Assembly (NCBI RefSeq): GCF_003002815.1
Contig: NZ_PVTF01000005.1
Span: 1 to 64,000 of the forward strand
DNA length: 64,000 nt
Source of the DNA: Umezawaea tangerina
GTDB taxonomy: Bacteria > Actinomycetota > Actinomycetes > Mycobacteriales > Pseudonocardiaceae
Reading direction: 5' to 3'
Made by a program: the position numbers and the translations under genes
Shown: piece by piece, positions 45,624 through 53,151 of the stretch
Layout: the number at the start of each line of letters is the position of its first letter
Position numbering within the stretch: the stretch's first letter is position 1
The notes under the pieces: model-generated
What the model was told of the DNA's origin: nothing
What the model saw: only the letters and a program-made list of their open reading frames with translations
The model's database searches: none

Positions 45624-46745
45624 TCAGAACCGCAGCAGCGCCGTCTCGATGGTCGATCCGGGTCCCATGGTCATGAGGACGCCGTGGTCGCCCGGTCCGG
45701 CCGACGTCTCGTCGAGCAGCCGCGCGTAGGAGAAGAGGAACGACCCGCTGGACAGGTTCCCGTGGTCGCGCAGCACCCCGGTGGTGTGCCGGACGTCGTG
45801 CCGGGTGAGGCCGAGGTTGACCATCACCGAGTCGATGACCTTCTTCCCGCCCGAGTGCACCACCCAGTGCGCGATGTCGTCGGTGCGCAGGCCCGTGCCC
45901 GCGAGCAGCTCGGCGACGACGGCCCCGGCGTTCGCGCCGACGACGTAGGGCACGTCGCGGTCGAGGAAGAAGCTGAACTTCGCGTGCTCGTCGTCCCAGT
46001 CGTAGCGCATCGCGTCGATGGCCTCGGGGATGATGCGGCTCGCGAACTTCAGCACCTCCGGGGCGAGCGCGCCGCCGGTGTCGCCCGCGACCAGCGCCAC
46101 CGCGCCCGCGCCGTCGCCGAACAGGCTGTTCACCACCGACGTCCGCATCGTGCCGTCGAAGACGTAGGCCGCGGAGCACGCCTCGATGCACACCATCAAC
46201 GCCAGCTCGTCGGGATGGGCGCCCGCCCAGGAGGTCACGGCGTTGAGCGCGTTCAGCCCGGCGTTGCAGCCCATGCCGACCACGTCCAGCCTGCCGGTGT
46301 CCGGGCGCAGCCCCAGGTCCTTGATCAGCAGGGCGCTGAACCCCGGCGTGAGGAAGCCGGTCGTGGTGACGCAGCACAGGTAGCGCACGTCGTCGGGGAC
46401 GGCACCGGCGCGTTCCAGGCAGGCGAGCAGCGCCCGGCGCCCCATGTCCAGGCCCGAGTCGCGGTGCTTGCGCAGCAGCTCGCCCTGCGTCTCCACGCGC
46501 CTGGTCCCGTCGGGCAGCTCCGGCGGCAGTCGCAGGGAACGGCGCTCGATCGCGCTGTTGAGGAAGAGCGACCGGATGCGCGGGTCCCGCACGCGGAAGA
46601 GGTCCACCAGCTCGTGTTGGGTGTAGGAGGAGGGCGGGGTGGCGACACCGACGCCGACGATCCTCGGGGCGGTGCGCCCGCGCTCGCCGCCGATGTCGGC
46701 CCGGACGACCGGGGCCGCCCTCTCCGGAAGGACTGTTGGGGTCAT
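45624..46745 (-). CDS. dpgA: DpgA 3,5-dihydroxyphenylacetyl-CoA synthase (type III PKS)
   Basis: 373 aa from the ATG at 46745, after GAGGGG. The chalcone-synthase fold shows the Cys-His-Asn triad: C160 in VVGMGCNAGLNAL, H297 in HWVVHSGGKKVID and N330 in DHGNLSSGS. The family condenses four malonyl-CoA without another starter to the C8 resorcinol acid. It opens a six-gene operon in which every later gene acts on its product. A StrR-type operator lies 200 bases upstream. Confidence 0.96.
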   Translation of the reverse strand: MTPTVLPERAAPVVRADIGGERGRTAPRIVGVGVATPPSSYTQHELVDLFRVRDPRIRSLFLNSAIERRSLRLPPELPDGTRRVETQGELLRKHRDSGLDMGRRALLACLERAGAVPDDVRYLCCVTTTGFLTPGFSALLIKDLGLRPDTGRLDVVGMGCNAGLNALNAVTSWAGAHPDELALMVCIEACSAAYVFDGTMRTSVVNSLFGDGAGAVALVAGDTGGALAPEVLKFASRIIPEAIDAMRYDWDDEHAKFSFFLDRDVPYVVGANAGAVVAELLAGTGLRTDDIAHWVVHSGGKKVIDSVMVNLGLTRHDVRHTTGVLRDHGNLSSGSFLFSYARLLDETSAGPGDHGVLMTMGPGSTIETALLRF

Positions 46746-47048
46746 TTTCCCCTCGCATAGGGAAGTGTGGCCGGGAATCCGCGCAGAACGCCGGACCGGC
46801 TCGTCCGGGCCGACGCTAGCGACCCGCGAATCGGGTGACAACACGACCGGAAAGCGCTCGACCACCGTTCGGGGACGCCACCGACGACACCCGCGCACAC
46901 CCGTCCGGGTCTGCGCATTCCGACGAATGCAGCACACCGGACCTGTTCAACCGGCGTTATCGCGCAGTTGAACAACGCGCACCGGAACAGGACACAGGTG
47001 TTCGACCGGAGAAATTGTTTTCGACCCCTTTCCTGTTAATCTCCGGCC
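46746..47048. promoter_or_regulatory. Divergent promoter region dpgA / aldo-keto reductase
   Basis: 303 bases without a gene, less GC-rich than the flanks, with AT-rich patches near 47010-47045 and 46740-46755. It contains the StrR-type inverted repeat at 46945-46973 and must serve both the dpg operon and the reductase gene. Confidence 0.7.
46945..46973. promoter_or_regulatory. StrR-type operator GTTCAACCG-N11-CAGTTGAAC
   Basis: An inverted repeat with 8 of 9 matching positions and an 11-base spacer. This is the arm length and spacing of the sites described for StrR and the glycopeptide regulators Bbr/Tei15/Dbv4 (GTTCGACTG-N11-CAGTCGAAC). It lies between dpgA and the reductase. A StrR-family protein is encoded at 57149-58174. 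Confidence 0.75.
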
Positions 47049-47909
47049 GTGATTCACGGACGAGAATTGCCATTGCTCTCACCCCGCGGCGGGTCACCGG
47101 TGGACCGGATGGGGTTCGGCGCCATGTGGCTGACCGGGTACGGGCCCGCGCGCGATCCCGACGCGATGGTGCGCCTGGCCCGGCGCGCCGTCGAGCTGGG
47201 CGCCGGTGTGGTCGACACGGCGGACGGGTACGGGCTGGGCGCCAACGAGGAGCTGCTGGCGAAGGCGCTGCACCCCTACCCGGACGGCGTGCTGGTGGCG
47301 ACGAAGGTGGGCCAGGTCCGCTCCGCCGAGCGCAAGTGGCAGCCGCTGGGCCGCCCCGCCTACCTGCGTCAGCAGACCGAGCTGAGCCTGCGCCGCCTGC
47401 GCGTGGACACGCTGGACCTGCTCCAGCTGCACCGGATCGACCCCACCGTGCCGGTGGAGGACCAGCTGGGCACGCTGGCGGAGCTGCAGCAGGAGGGCAA
47501 GGCGCGGCACATCGGGTTGTCCGAGGTGACCGCGGACCAGCTCGAGGCCGCGCGCGGGCACGCCCGGATCGCGAGCGTCCAGAACCGGTACAACCTGACC
47601 GACCGCGAGCACGAGGGCGTGCTGGAGCACTGCGAGCGCGAGGGGATCGCGTTCATCCCGTGGTGGCCACTGGCACGCGGCGAGCACGCGCTGCGCCAAG
47701 GCCCGATCGGCCGGGTGGCCGACGAGCTGGGCGCTACGCCCGCGCAGGTCTGCCTGGCGTGGTTGCTCAGGCGTTCCCCGGTCGTCCACCCCATCCCCGG
47801 CACGAAGTCGCTCGCGCACCTCGACGAGAACATGGCCGCGCGGACCGTCGAGCTCGACGACCGGCGGTTCCGCGAGCTCGACGCGCTGGCGCCCGCCGCC
47901 GGGAAGTGA
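47049..47909 (+). CDS. Aldo/keto reductase
   Basis: 286 aa from a GTG at 47049. A TIM-barrel AKR with the complete catalytic tetrad: Asp and Tyr in VVDTADGYGLGANEELL, Lys in VATKVG and His in LQLHRID. PIPGTKSLAHLDENMAA near the end binds NADPH. It is divergent from dpgA across the StrR-type site, so it is probably co-regulated with the resorcylate pathway. It could reduce the aldehyde or a later ketone; the substrate is unknown. Confidence 0.9.
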   Translation: MIHGRELPLLSPRGGSPVDRMGFGAMWLTGYGPARDPDAMVRLARRAVELGAGVVDTADGYGLGANEELLAKALHPYPDGVLVATKVGQVRSAERKWQPLGRPAYLRQQTELSLRRLRVDTLDLLQLHRIDPTVPVEDQLGTLAELQQEGKARHIGLSEVTADQLEAARGHARIASVQNRYNLTDREHEGVLEHCEREGIAFIPWWPLARGEHALRQGPIGRVADELGATPAQVCLAWLLRRSPVVHPIPGTKSLAHLDENMAARTVELDDRRFRELDALAPAAGK

Positions 47910-47911
47910 CA

Positions 47912-47951
47912 GGTCGCCGGGCCGCAGGAGCTGCGTCGCCGCCCGGCGACC
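47912..47951. terminator. Hairpin between convergent reductase and ligase genes
   Basis: An 11-base perfect stem (GGTCGCCGGGC / GCCCGGCGACC) with an 18-base loop directly after the reductase stop. No T run, as usual in this genome. Confidence 0.55.
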
Positions 47952-48030
47952 GGAGCTGACCCACCGCCCAACGGCACAAGCCCGCCCACCGCCGGGCGAC
48001 AGGCGCCGACCCGCCGCCCGGCCGTGGTCG

Positions 48031-49368
48031 TCAGCCGACGATCGGCTTGCCGGTGGCCGACCTGGGCAGCTCGTCGCGGATCTCCACCTTCCGGGGCACC
48101 TCGTGCGGGTCCAACCGCCCGCGCGCCCACCGGACGAGGTCGGCGACCGGGACCGGGTACCGGAGCACGACCCGTGCGACGGGCACCTCGCCGCGCACCG
48201 GGTCGGCCTCCGCGAGCACCTGCGCCTCCCCCACCGCCGGGTGCGCGCACAGGGCGCGTTCGACGGTCGACCGGCTCACCTTCTTGCCGGAGACGTTGAT
48301 GACGTCACCGATGCGCCCCAGCAGCCGGATGGTCCCGTCGGCGCCGAGGACGGCGCGGTCCCCCGTCCGGTAGGACCGGGCGCCGTCGACGGGCAGGGGC
48401 CGCACCCCGTCGGGCCCGAGGTAGCCCGCGGCCAGTGAGTCGGTGACGACCACCAGCTCGCCGTCCGGTCCCTCCACGCGGACCTCCACCCCGGTCAGCG
48501 GCCGCCCGACGGTGCCGGGTTCCAGCACGGGGGTCACCGGGCCGATCGACACCGTGCCCGTCTCCGACGAGCCGTAGGCGTTGACCAGCGGGAGCAGCAG
48601 CCCGCCGACGACGGTGTCGGGCAGCGGCGCCCCCGACGACACCGCCTTCTCCAACGTCGGCGAGCCCGGCCACGACGAGTCCACGACCAGCCGGTACTGG
48701 AACGGCAGCCCGACCAGGACCACCGCCCCGACCTCCGCCACCGCCTTCGCGATCGCGGACGGCAACGTCCTCGGCCCGACCAGGCGCACGGCGGCGCCCG
48801 CGAGCAGCGGCGCGACCAGTCCGGTGTTGAAGCCGTAGGAGTGGAACACCGGCGCGGTGGTCACCACGGCGGCGCCGGGCCGGTAGTCCAGGGCCGAGGC
48901 GATCCGCGCGCAGTCGGCGAGCACGCTCGCCGGTGGTCGGACCACCCACTTCGGCGCGCCGGTGGACCCGGAGGTCGGGAACAGCTGCGACCCGGCGGGC
49001 ACGTCGGGGGCGTGCCACCCCTCGCCCGACCGCACGACGGACAGGCGCAGGCCCACGACCTCGTGCGCGTCGCCGTCGGACGGCCCCCCGTCGCGGACCA
49101 GCAGACCGGTGCGGGGCACCGCCGACCTCGGGTCGACGTGCGCCAGCGGGACGCCCGCCATGGCGCACCCCATCGACACCACCGCGGTGGCCACCCCGTC
49201 GTCCACCTGCGCCATGGCGATCTCACCTGATTCGCACCGCCGTGAGAGGAAGTCCGCGAACCGCGCGGCGCCCGCGCGCAACTCCCCGCGGGTGAGCGAG
49301 CCCGACCCGTTCACCAAGGCCACGTCGTGATCGTTCCCGTGGAGTGCGCTGGACACGTCATCCGGCAT
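48031..49368 (-). CDS. Stand-alone AMP-forming acid ligase / adenylation enzyme
   Basis: 445 aa from the ATG at 49368, after GAGGGAAC. The ANL motifs are all present: P-loop FPTSGSTGAPKWV, VFHSYGFNTG, YGSSETG, YRTGDRA and the C-terminal catalytic K441 in PRSATGKPIVG. At 445 aa it is short for the family (usually 500-550); the N-terminal domain looks reduced. It could load an aryl acid, for example 3,5-dihydroxybenzoate, onto CoA or directly onto the ACP of the P450-ACP protein. The canonical aryl-acid Asp in motif A4 is not evident, so the substrate is uncertain. Confidence 0.88.
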   Translation of the reverse strand: MPDDVSSALHGNDHDVALVNGSGSLTRGELRAGAARFADFLSRRCESGEIAMAQVDDGVATAVVSMGCAMAGVPLAHVDPRSAVPRTGLLVRDGGPSDGDAHEVVGLRLSVVRSGEGWHAPDVPAGSQLFPTSGSTGAPKWVVRPPASVLADCARIASALDYRPGAAVVTTAPVFHSYGFNTGLVAPLLAGAAVRLVGPRTLPSAIAKAVAEVGAVVLVGLPFQYRLVVDSSWPGSPTLEKAVSSGAPLPDTVVGGLLLPLVNAYGSSETGTVSIGPVTPVLEPGTVGRPLTGVEVRVEGPDGELVVVTDSLAAGYLGPDGVRPLPVDGARSYRTGDRAVLGADGTIRLLGRIGDVINVSGKKVSRSTVERALCAHPAVGEAQVLAEADPVRGEVPVARVVLRYPVPVADLVRWARGRLDPHEVPRKVEIRDELPRSATGKPIVG

Positions 49369-49552
49369 TTGTTCCCTCGCTTTCTGCGGAGTCGTCACGC
49401 TAACCGGCGCCGATAAGCGCGGCCAGCGCGTTCGGAACGGTTGTTCGACCAGAGGCATATCCCTTTTCCGCCGTTGCCATTAGGCTCGCTCGACGAAAAG
49501 GAATCGGGTTTCCCCCGGTCGTCACCGGAAATGTCCCAACCGGAGGCAGTCG

Positions 49553-51319
49553 TTGTTCTCGTCGAGCGGGTTGCGTCGATCGGTGCGGCCGTTGGCCCTG
49601 CTGGGGCTGGTGCCGGTGCGGGTCAGGATCATCGCGATCGCGATGGGGGTGGTGGAGAGCTGCCTGCCCCCGGCGGTCGCGTTCTCGTTCGGGTCGCTGG
49701 TCGAGCGGTCCTCCACGGGTGGTCCCCTCGTGGTCGCCGCGGCGACCCTGGTGGCGCTGCTGGCCGTGCAGCAGCTGTCGGAGATCGCGATCGCCCCGAT
49801 CAGGGAGCGCGTCGCACGCGAGATCGACGGCCGGTTCCGCCGGTCGGTCGGCGCACTGGCCCTGTCCCCGGTGGGGGTCTCGCACCTGGACGACCCGGTG
49901 GTCGCCGACCTCATCGGCCGGGCCACGTCCGAGGTCAACGGCTTCACCCCCGGCCGGGCGAGCGCCGCCCAGGTCGTCGTGATCAGCCAGGTCGCGGCCG
50001 CGCTGGGGTGCCTGGTGCTGCTGTCCTTCCGCGCCCCGCTCGCCGCCCTCGCCATGCTCGTGCTGCTGGTGCTGGCCAGGGTGTCCACGACCCGCGTGCT
50101 GGTCCGGTTGAACGACGTCGTGGTGCGGGCGGGTGCCCTGGCCGGGCGGGCCGACTACTGGCGCAGGCTGGCCACGGGGATCGAGGGCGCCAAGGAGGTG
50201 CGCGTCTTCGGGCTGGCGGAGTGGGTGGTCGACCGCTGGCGCGACCGGCACACCGACCGGGTGCGGACGGTGTCGCGGGCACGGGCCCGCGCGCTCGTGC
50301 TGGCCTGGCTGCCCCTGGCGCCGGTGGGTGCGGCCGCGTTGGTCGGGCTGCTCGCCGTGGTCGGCGTCGCCGAGCCGGGGCCGGTCGCCCAGCACGTCAT
50401 GGCGGTGTTCGGCGCCCTGGGACTCGGCGCGGTCAGCTGGGACGTCTTCGTGCTGGCGCACGGCAGGGCCCCGCTCGACGCCTACGACCGGCTGCGGACC
50501 GTGCTGCCCCCCGCTCCCGCACCGGAACCGTTCGCGCCGCCCACCGGCGGACCGCCCTCGATCCGCTTCGAGGACGTCGCCTTCGCCTACGGCGACGGCG
50601 ATCCGGTGCTGTCCGGGATCACCCTCGACGTCGCGCCCGGCGAGGTGGTGGCGGTCGTCGGGGTCAACGGCGCGGGCAAGTCCACGTGCGTGAAGCTGCT
50701 GCAACGGCTGTACGAGCCCGATCGCGGCCGGATCACCGTCGACGGCGTCGACCTGCGCGACCTGGACGCGCGGGCGTGGCGGGACCGGATCGCCTTCGTG
50801 GGCCAGGACTTCGCCCGGCTCGACCTGTCGTTGCGCGACAACGTCACCCTGGGGGCGCCGGAGCGCCGTCACGACGACGAGCTGTTCGAGGCCGTCGCCG
50901 CCGAGTTCGACCTGGCGGACCTGGTGCCCGCCGACACCGGGTGGGACACGCCGCTCTCCCGCGGCCGGACCGGCGGCACGGACCTGTCCGGCGGGCAGTG
51001 GCAGCGCGTCGCGTTGGCGCGCGCTCTCTTCGCGGTGCGGGCCGGAAGACAGGTGCTGGTCCTGGACGAGCCGACCGCGCACCTCGACGCCGACGCCGAG
51101 TTCGCGGTGTTCCACCAGGTCGTGACCGCGATGAGGGGCGCGTCGATCATCCTGGTCTCCCACCGGCTGGCCACGGTGCGCTTCGCCGACCGGATCGCCG
51201 TCTTCCGCGACGGCGTGGTCAGCGAGCTCGGCAGCCATTCCGACCTGATCGCCTCGCCCGCCGACTACGCGCGGATGTTCGACGTGCAGGCGAGCCCGTT
51301 CGCGGAGGACCTCTCATGA
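49553..51319 (+). CDS. ABC exporter half-transporter (membrane plus ATPase), first subunit
   Basis: 588 aa from a TTG at 49553, 6 bases after GGAGG. An N-terminal six-helix exporter domain (~1-325) is followed by an ATPase with Walker A GVNGAGKSTCV, Q-loop FVGQDFARLDLS, signature DLSGGQWQRVALA, Walker B VLVLDEPTAHLD and H-loop VSHRL. The VGQDF/GGQWQ pattern is typical of exporters in antibiotic and lanthipeptide clusters. The stop overlaps the second half-transporter (ATGA). Probable exporter and self-resistance element of the cluster. Confidence 0.92.
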   Translation: MFSSSGLRRSVRPLALLGLVPVRVRIIAIAMGVVESCLPPAVAFSFGSLVERSSTGGPLVVAAATLVALLAVQQLSEIAIAPIRERVAREIDGRFRRSVGALALSPVGVSHLDDPVVADLIGRATSEVNGFTPGRASAAQVVVISQVAAALGCLVLLSFRAPLAALAMLVLLVLARVSTTRVLVRLNDVVVRAGALAGRADYWRRLATGIEGAKEVRVFGLAEWVVDRWRDRHTDRVRTVSRARARALVLAWLPLAPVGAAALVGLLAVVGVAEPGPVAQHVMAVFGALGLGAVSWDVFVLAHGRAPLDAYDRLRTVLPPAPAPEPFAPPTGGPPSIRFEDVAFAYGDGDPVLSGITLDVAPGEVVAVVGVNGAGKSTCVKLLQRLYEPDRGRITVDGVDLRDLDARAWRDRIAFVGQDFARLDLSLRDNVTLGAPERRHDDELFEAVAAEFDLADLVPADTGWDTPLSRGRTGGTDLSGGQWQRVALARALFAVRAGRQVLVLDEPTAHLDADAEFAVFHQVVTAMRGASIILVSHRLATVRFADRIAVFRDGVVSELGSHSDLIASPADYARMFDVQASPFAEDLS

Positions 51320-53151
51320 TCCGCTCCACCCGCCGGTGGTCGGCGTTCGCCGGGACCATGTGGCGCGCGAGCCCGTGGCGGTGCGCCGCGGTGCTGCTCA
51401 CGCTGGCGATCGACGTCGTCGGCCAGCCCGCGTTCGCGGTGCTGCTGGCCGGTTTCACCGACGCGGCGCTGCGGGGCGACCCCGCGGGTGCCGGTGTCCA
51501 CGCCGTGCTCGCCGCCTCGGCGTGGGCGGCGGTCAGCCAGAGCCGCGGCGTCCGCAACCAGCTGCGCAACGACGTCCGCGACCGGGTCGGGCACCTGGTC
51601 ACCGAGGACGTCATGCGCCTGACCGCGACCGAGCCGCGCGTCGACCACCTCGAGGACCCGCGCACGCTCGACCAGGTCGACCGCGTCTCGGCCAAGGGGT
51701 ACACGATCGCGGACACCGTCTGGGCCGCGCTCGAGGTCGCCGCGATCAGCCTGACGGTCGCCCTGACCCTGGTCGTCATGTCGACCGTCTCCCCCGCGCT
51801 GCTGCTGGTGCTCCCGGTCATCCTGATCACGTTGTGGCTCAACAAGGTCGGCCAGGACGGCGTCCGGCGCGCGGTGGAGACCGCGGACGAGCCCCTGCGG
51901 GTCGGCGCGAACCTGCTGCGGCTCACGCACGACCCCCGTGTGGCGGGCGAGCTGCGGGTGACCGGCGCGGGTGGCGCGGTGCTCGACGAGCACGAGCGCC
52001 AGTGGGCGACCGCCTCGCGCGTCCTGGACCGGGCCGAGGCCCGCGCCGGTGTCCTGCTCGCGGCGGGCTGGCTGGTGTACGTGCTCGCGATCGGCGCGGG
52101 TCTGGTCTGGGCGGCGACGCAGATCGACAGCGGCCGGGTGGGGGCGGGCGACCTGGTCATGATCCTGGCGATCGCCCGCCAGCAGCAGCTCTCGGTGCAG
52201 ATGGCCGTGAACGGGTTCAGCAGGATGTCCGAGGGCGTCGTCACCGCGGCGGCCTACGACGAGGTGCGGGCGACCGTGGCGCCGACGGCGCGGCAGGCCG
52301 CCGGGGAGCACGACGGGATCGGCGGCCGACTGCACCGGGGCATCGCCCTGCGCGACCTCTCCTTCACCTATCCGGGCACCTCACGGCCCGTCCTCGCGAA
52401 CCTGGACCTGGAGCTGCCCGCCGGCACCATGGTCGCCCTGGTCGGCGCGCACGGATCCGGCAAGACGTCCGTGATCAAGCTCCTGACCGGGATGCACGCG
52501 CCGACGTCGGGACGGATCGAGGTCGACGGCCGACCGCTCGACACGATGGCTCCCGAGGCATGGCGGGCGCGCGTCGCCGCGGGGTTCCAGGACTTCGTGC
52601 GGTTGCAGGCACTCGCGCGCGAGTCGGTGGGCGTGGGCGACCTGACGGCCGTCGACGACCTGCCGCGCGTCGAGGGCGCGGTCCGCGACGCGGGCGCCGA
52701 GGACGTGGTGGCCGCGCTGCCGGAAGGCCTGCGCACCCAGCTGGGCACGACGTTCGGGGGCGTGGACCTGTCCGGCGGCCAGTGGCAGAAGGTCGCCCTC
52801 GCCCGCGGCCACATGCGGCAGGACCCGCTGCTCGTCGTGCTCGACGAACCGACGGCGGCACTGGACCCGTTGAGCGAGTCCGAGGTCTACACCAGGCAGC
52901 TGTCCTACGCCCGCGCGATGGCGCGCAGGTCCGGGACGGTGACCGTGGTGGTGTCGCACCGGTTCTCCACGGTGCGGATGGCGGACCTGATCATCGTGCT
53001 CGACCGGGGCGCGGTCGTCGAACAGGGCGACCACGACCACCTCATGGCGGCCGGCGGCACGTACGCCCGGCTCTACACCTTGCAGCGCGACTCCTACGTC
53101 GGACCGGCGTCCGACGCGACAGGACGGGCAGTGATGAACGATGAGCACTGA
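51316..53151 (+). CDS. ABC exporter half-transporter, second subunit
   Basis: 611 aa. A membrane domain (~1-330) and an ATPase domain with Walker A GAHGSGKTSVI, GFQDFVRLQALARESV, signature DLSGGQWQKVALARG, Walker B VVLDEPTAALDP and VSHRF. Its layout matches the preceding gene, and the two start/stop codons overlap, so they likely form a heterodimer. Its end overlaps the start of the condensation-domain gene by 11 bases, tying transport to biosynthesis in one transcript. Confidence 0.92.
   Translation: MIRSTRRWSAFAGTMWRASPWRCAAVLLTLAIDVVGQPAFAVLLAGFTDAALRGDPAGAGVHAVLAASAWAAVSQSRGVRNQLRNDVRDRVGHLVTEDVMRLTATEPRVDHLEDPRTLDQVDRVSAKGYTIADTVWAALEVAAISLTVALTLVVMSTVSPALLLVLPVILITLWLNKVGQDGVRRAVETADEPLRVGANLLRLTHDPRVAGELRVTGAGGAVLDEHERQWATASRVLDRAEARAGVLLAAGWLVYVLAIGAGLVWAATQIDSGRVGAGDLVMILAIARQQQLSVQMAVNGFSRMSEGVVTAAAYDEVRATVAPTARQAAGEHDGIGGRLHRGIALRDLSFTYPGTSRPVLANLDLELPAGTMVALVGAHGSGKTSVIKLLTGMHAPTSGRIEVDGRPLDTMAPEAWRARVAAGFQDFVRLQALARESVGVGDLTAVDDLPRVEGAVRDAGAEDVVAALPEGLRTQLGTTFGGVDLSGGQWQKVALARGHMRQDPLLVVLDEPTAALDPLSESEVYTRQLSYARAMARRSGTVTVVVSHRFSTVRMADLIIVLDRGAVVEQGDHDHLMAAGGTYARLYTLQRDSYVGPASDATGRAVMNDEH

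Noticed and set aside
39709-46745. Possibility that this is a glycopeptide-antibiotic cluster
   Set aside because: dpgABCD are present, but there is no transaminase, no multimodular NRPS, no hydroxyphenylglycine genes, no Oxy P450 set and no halogenase in the window.
49369-49552. Second StrR-type operator before the exporter operon (GTTCGACCA near 49442)
   Set aside because: Only one half-site is present; the position 11 bases downstream does not match the second arm.
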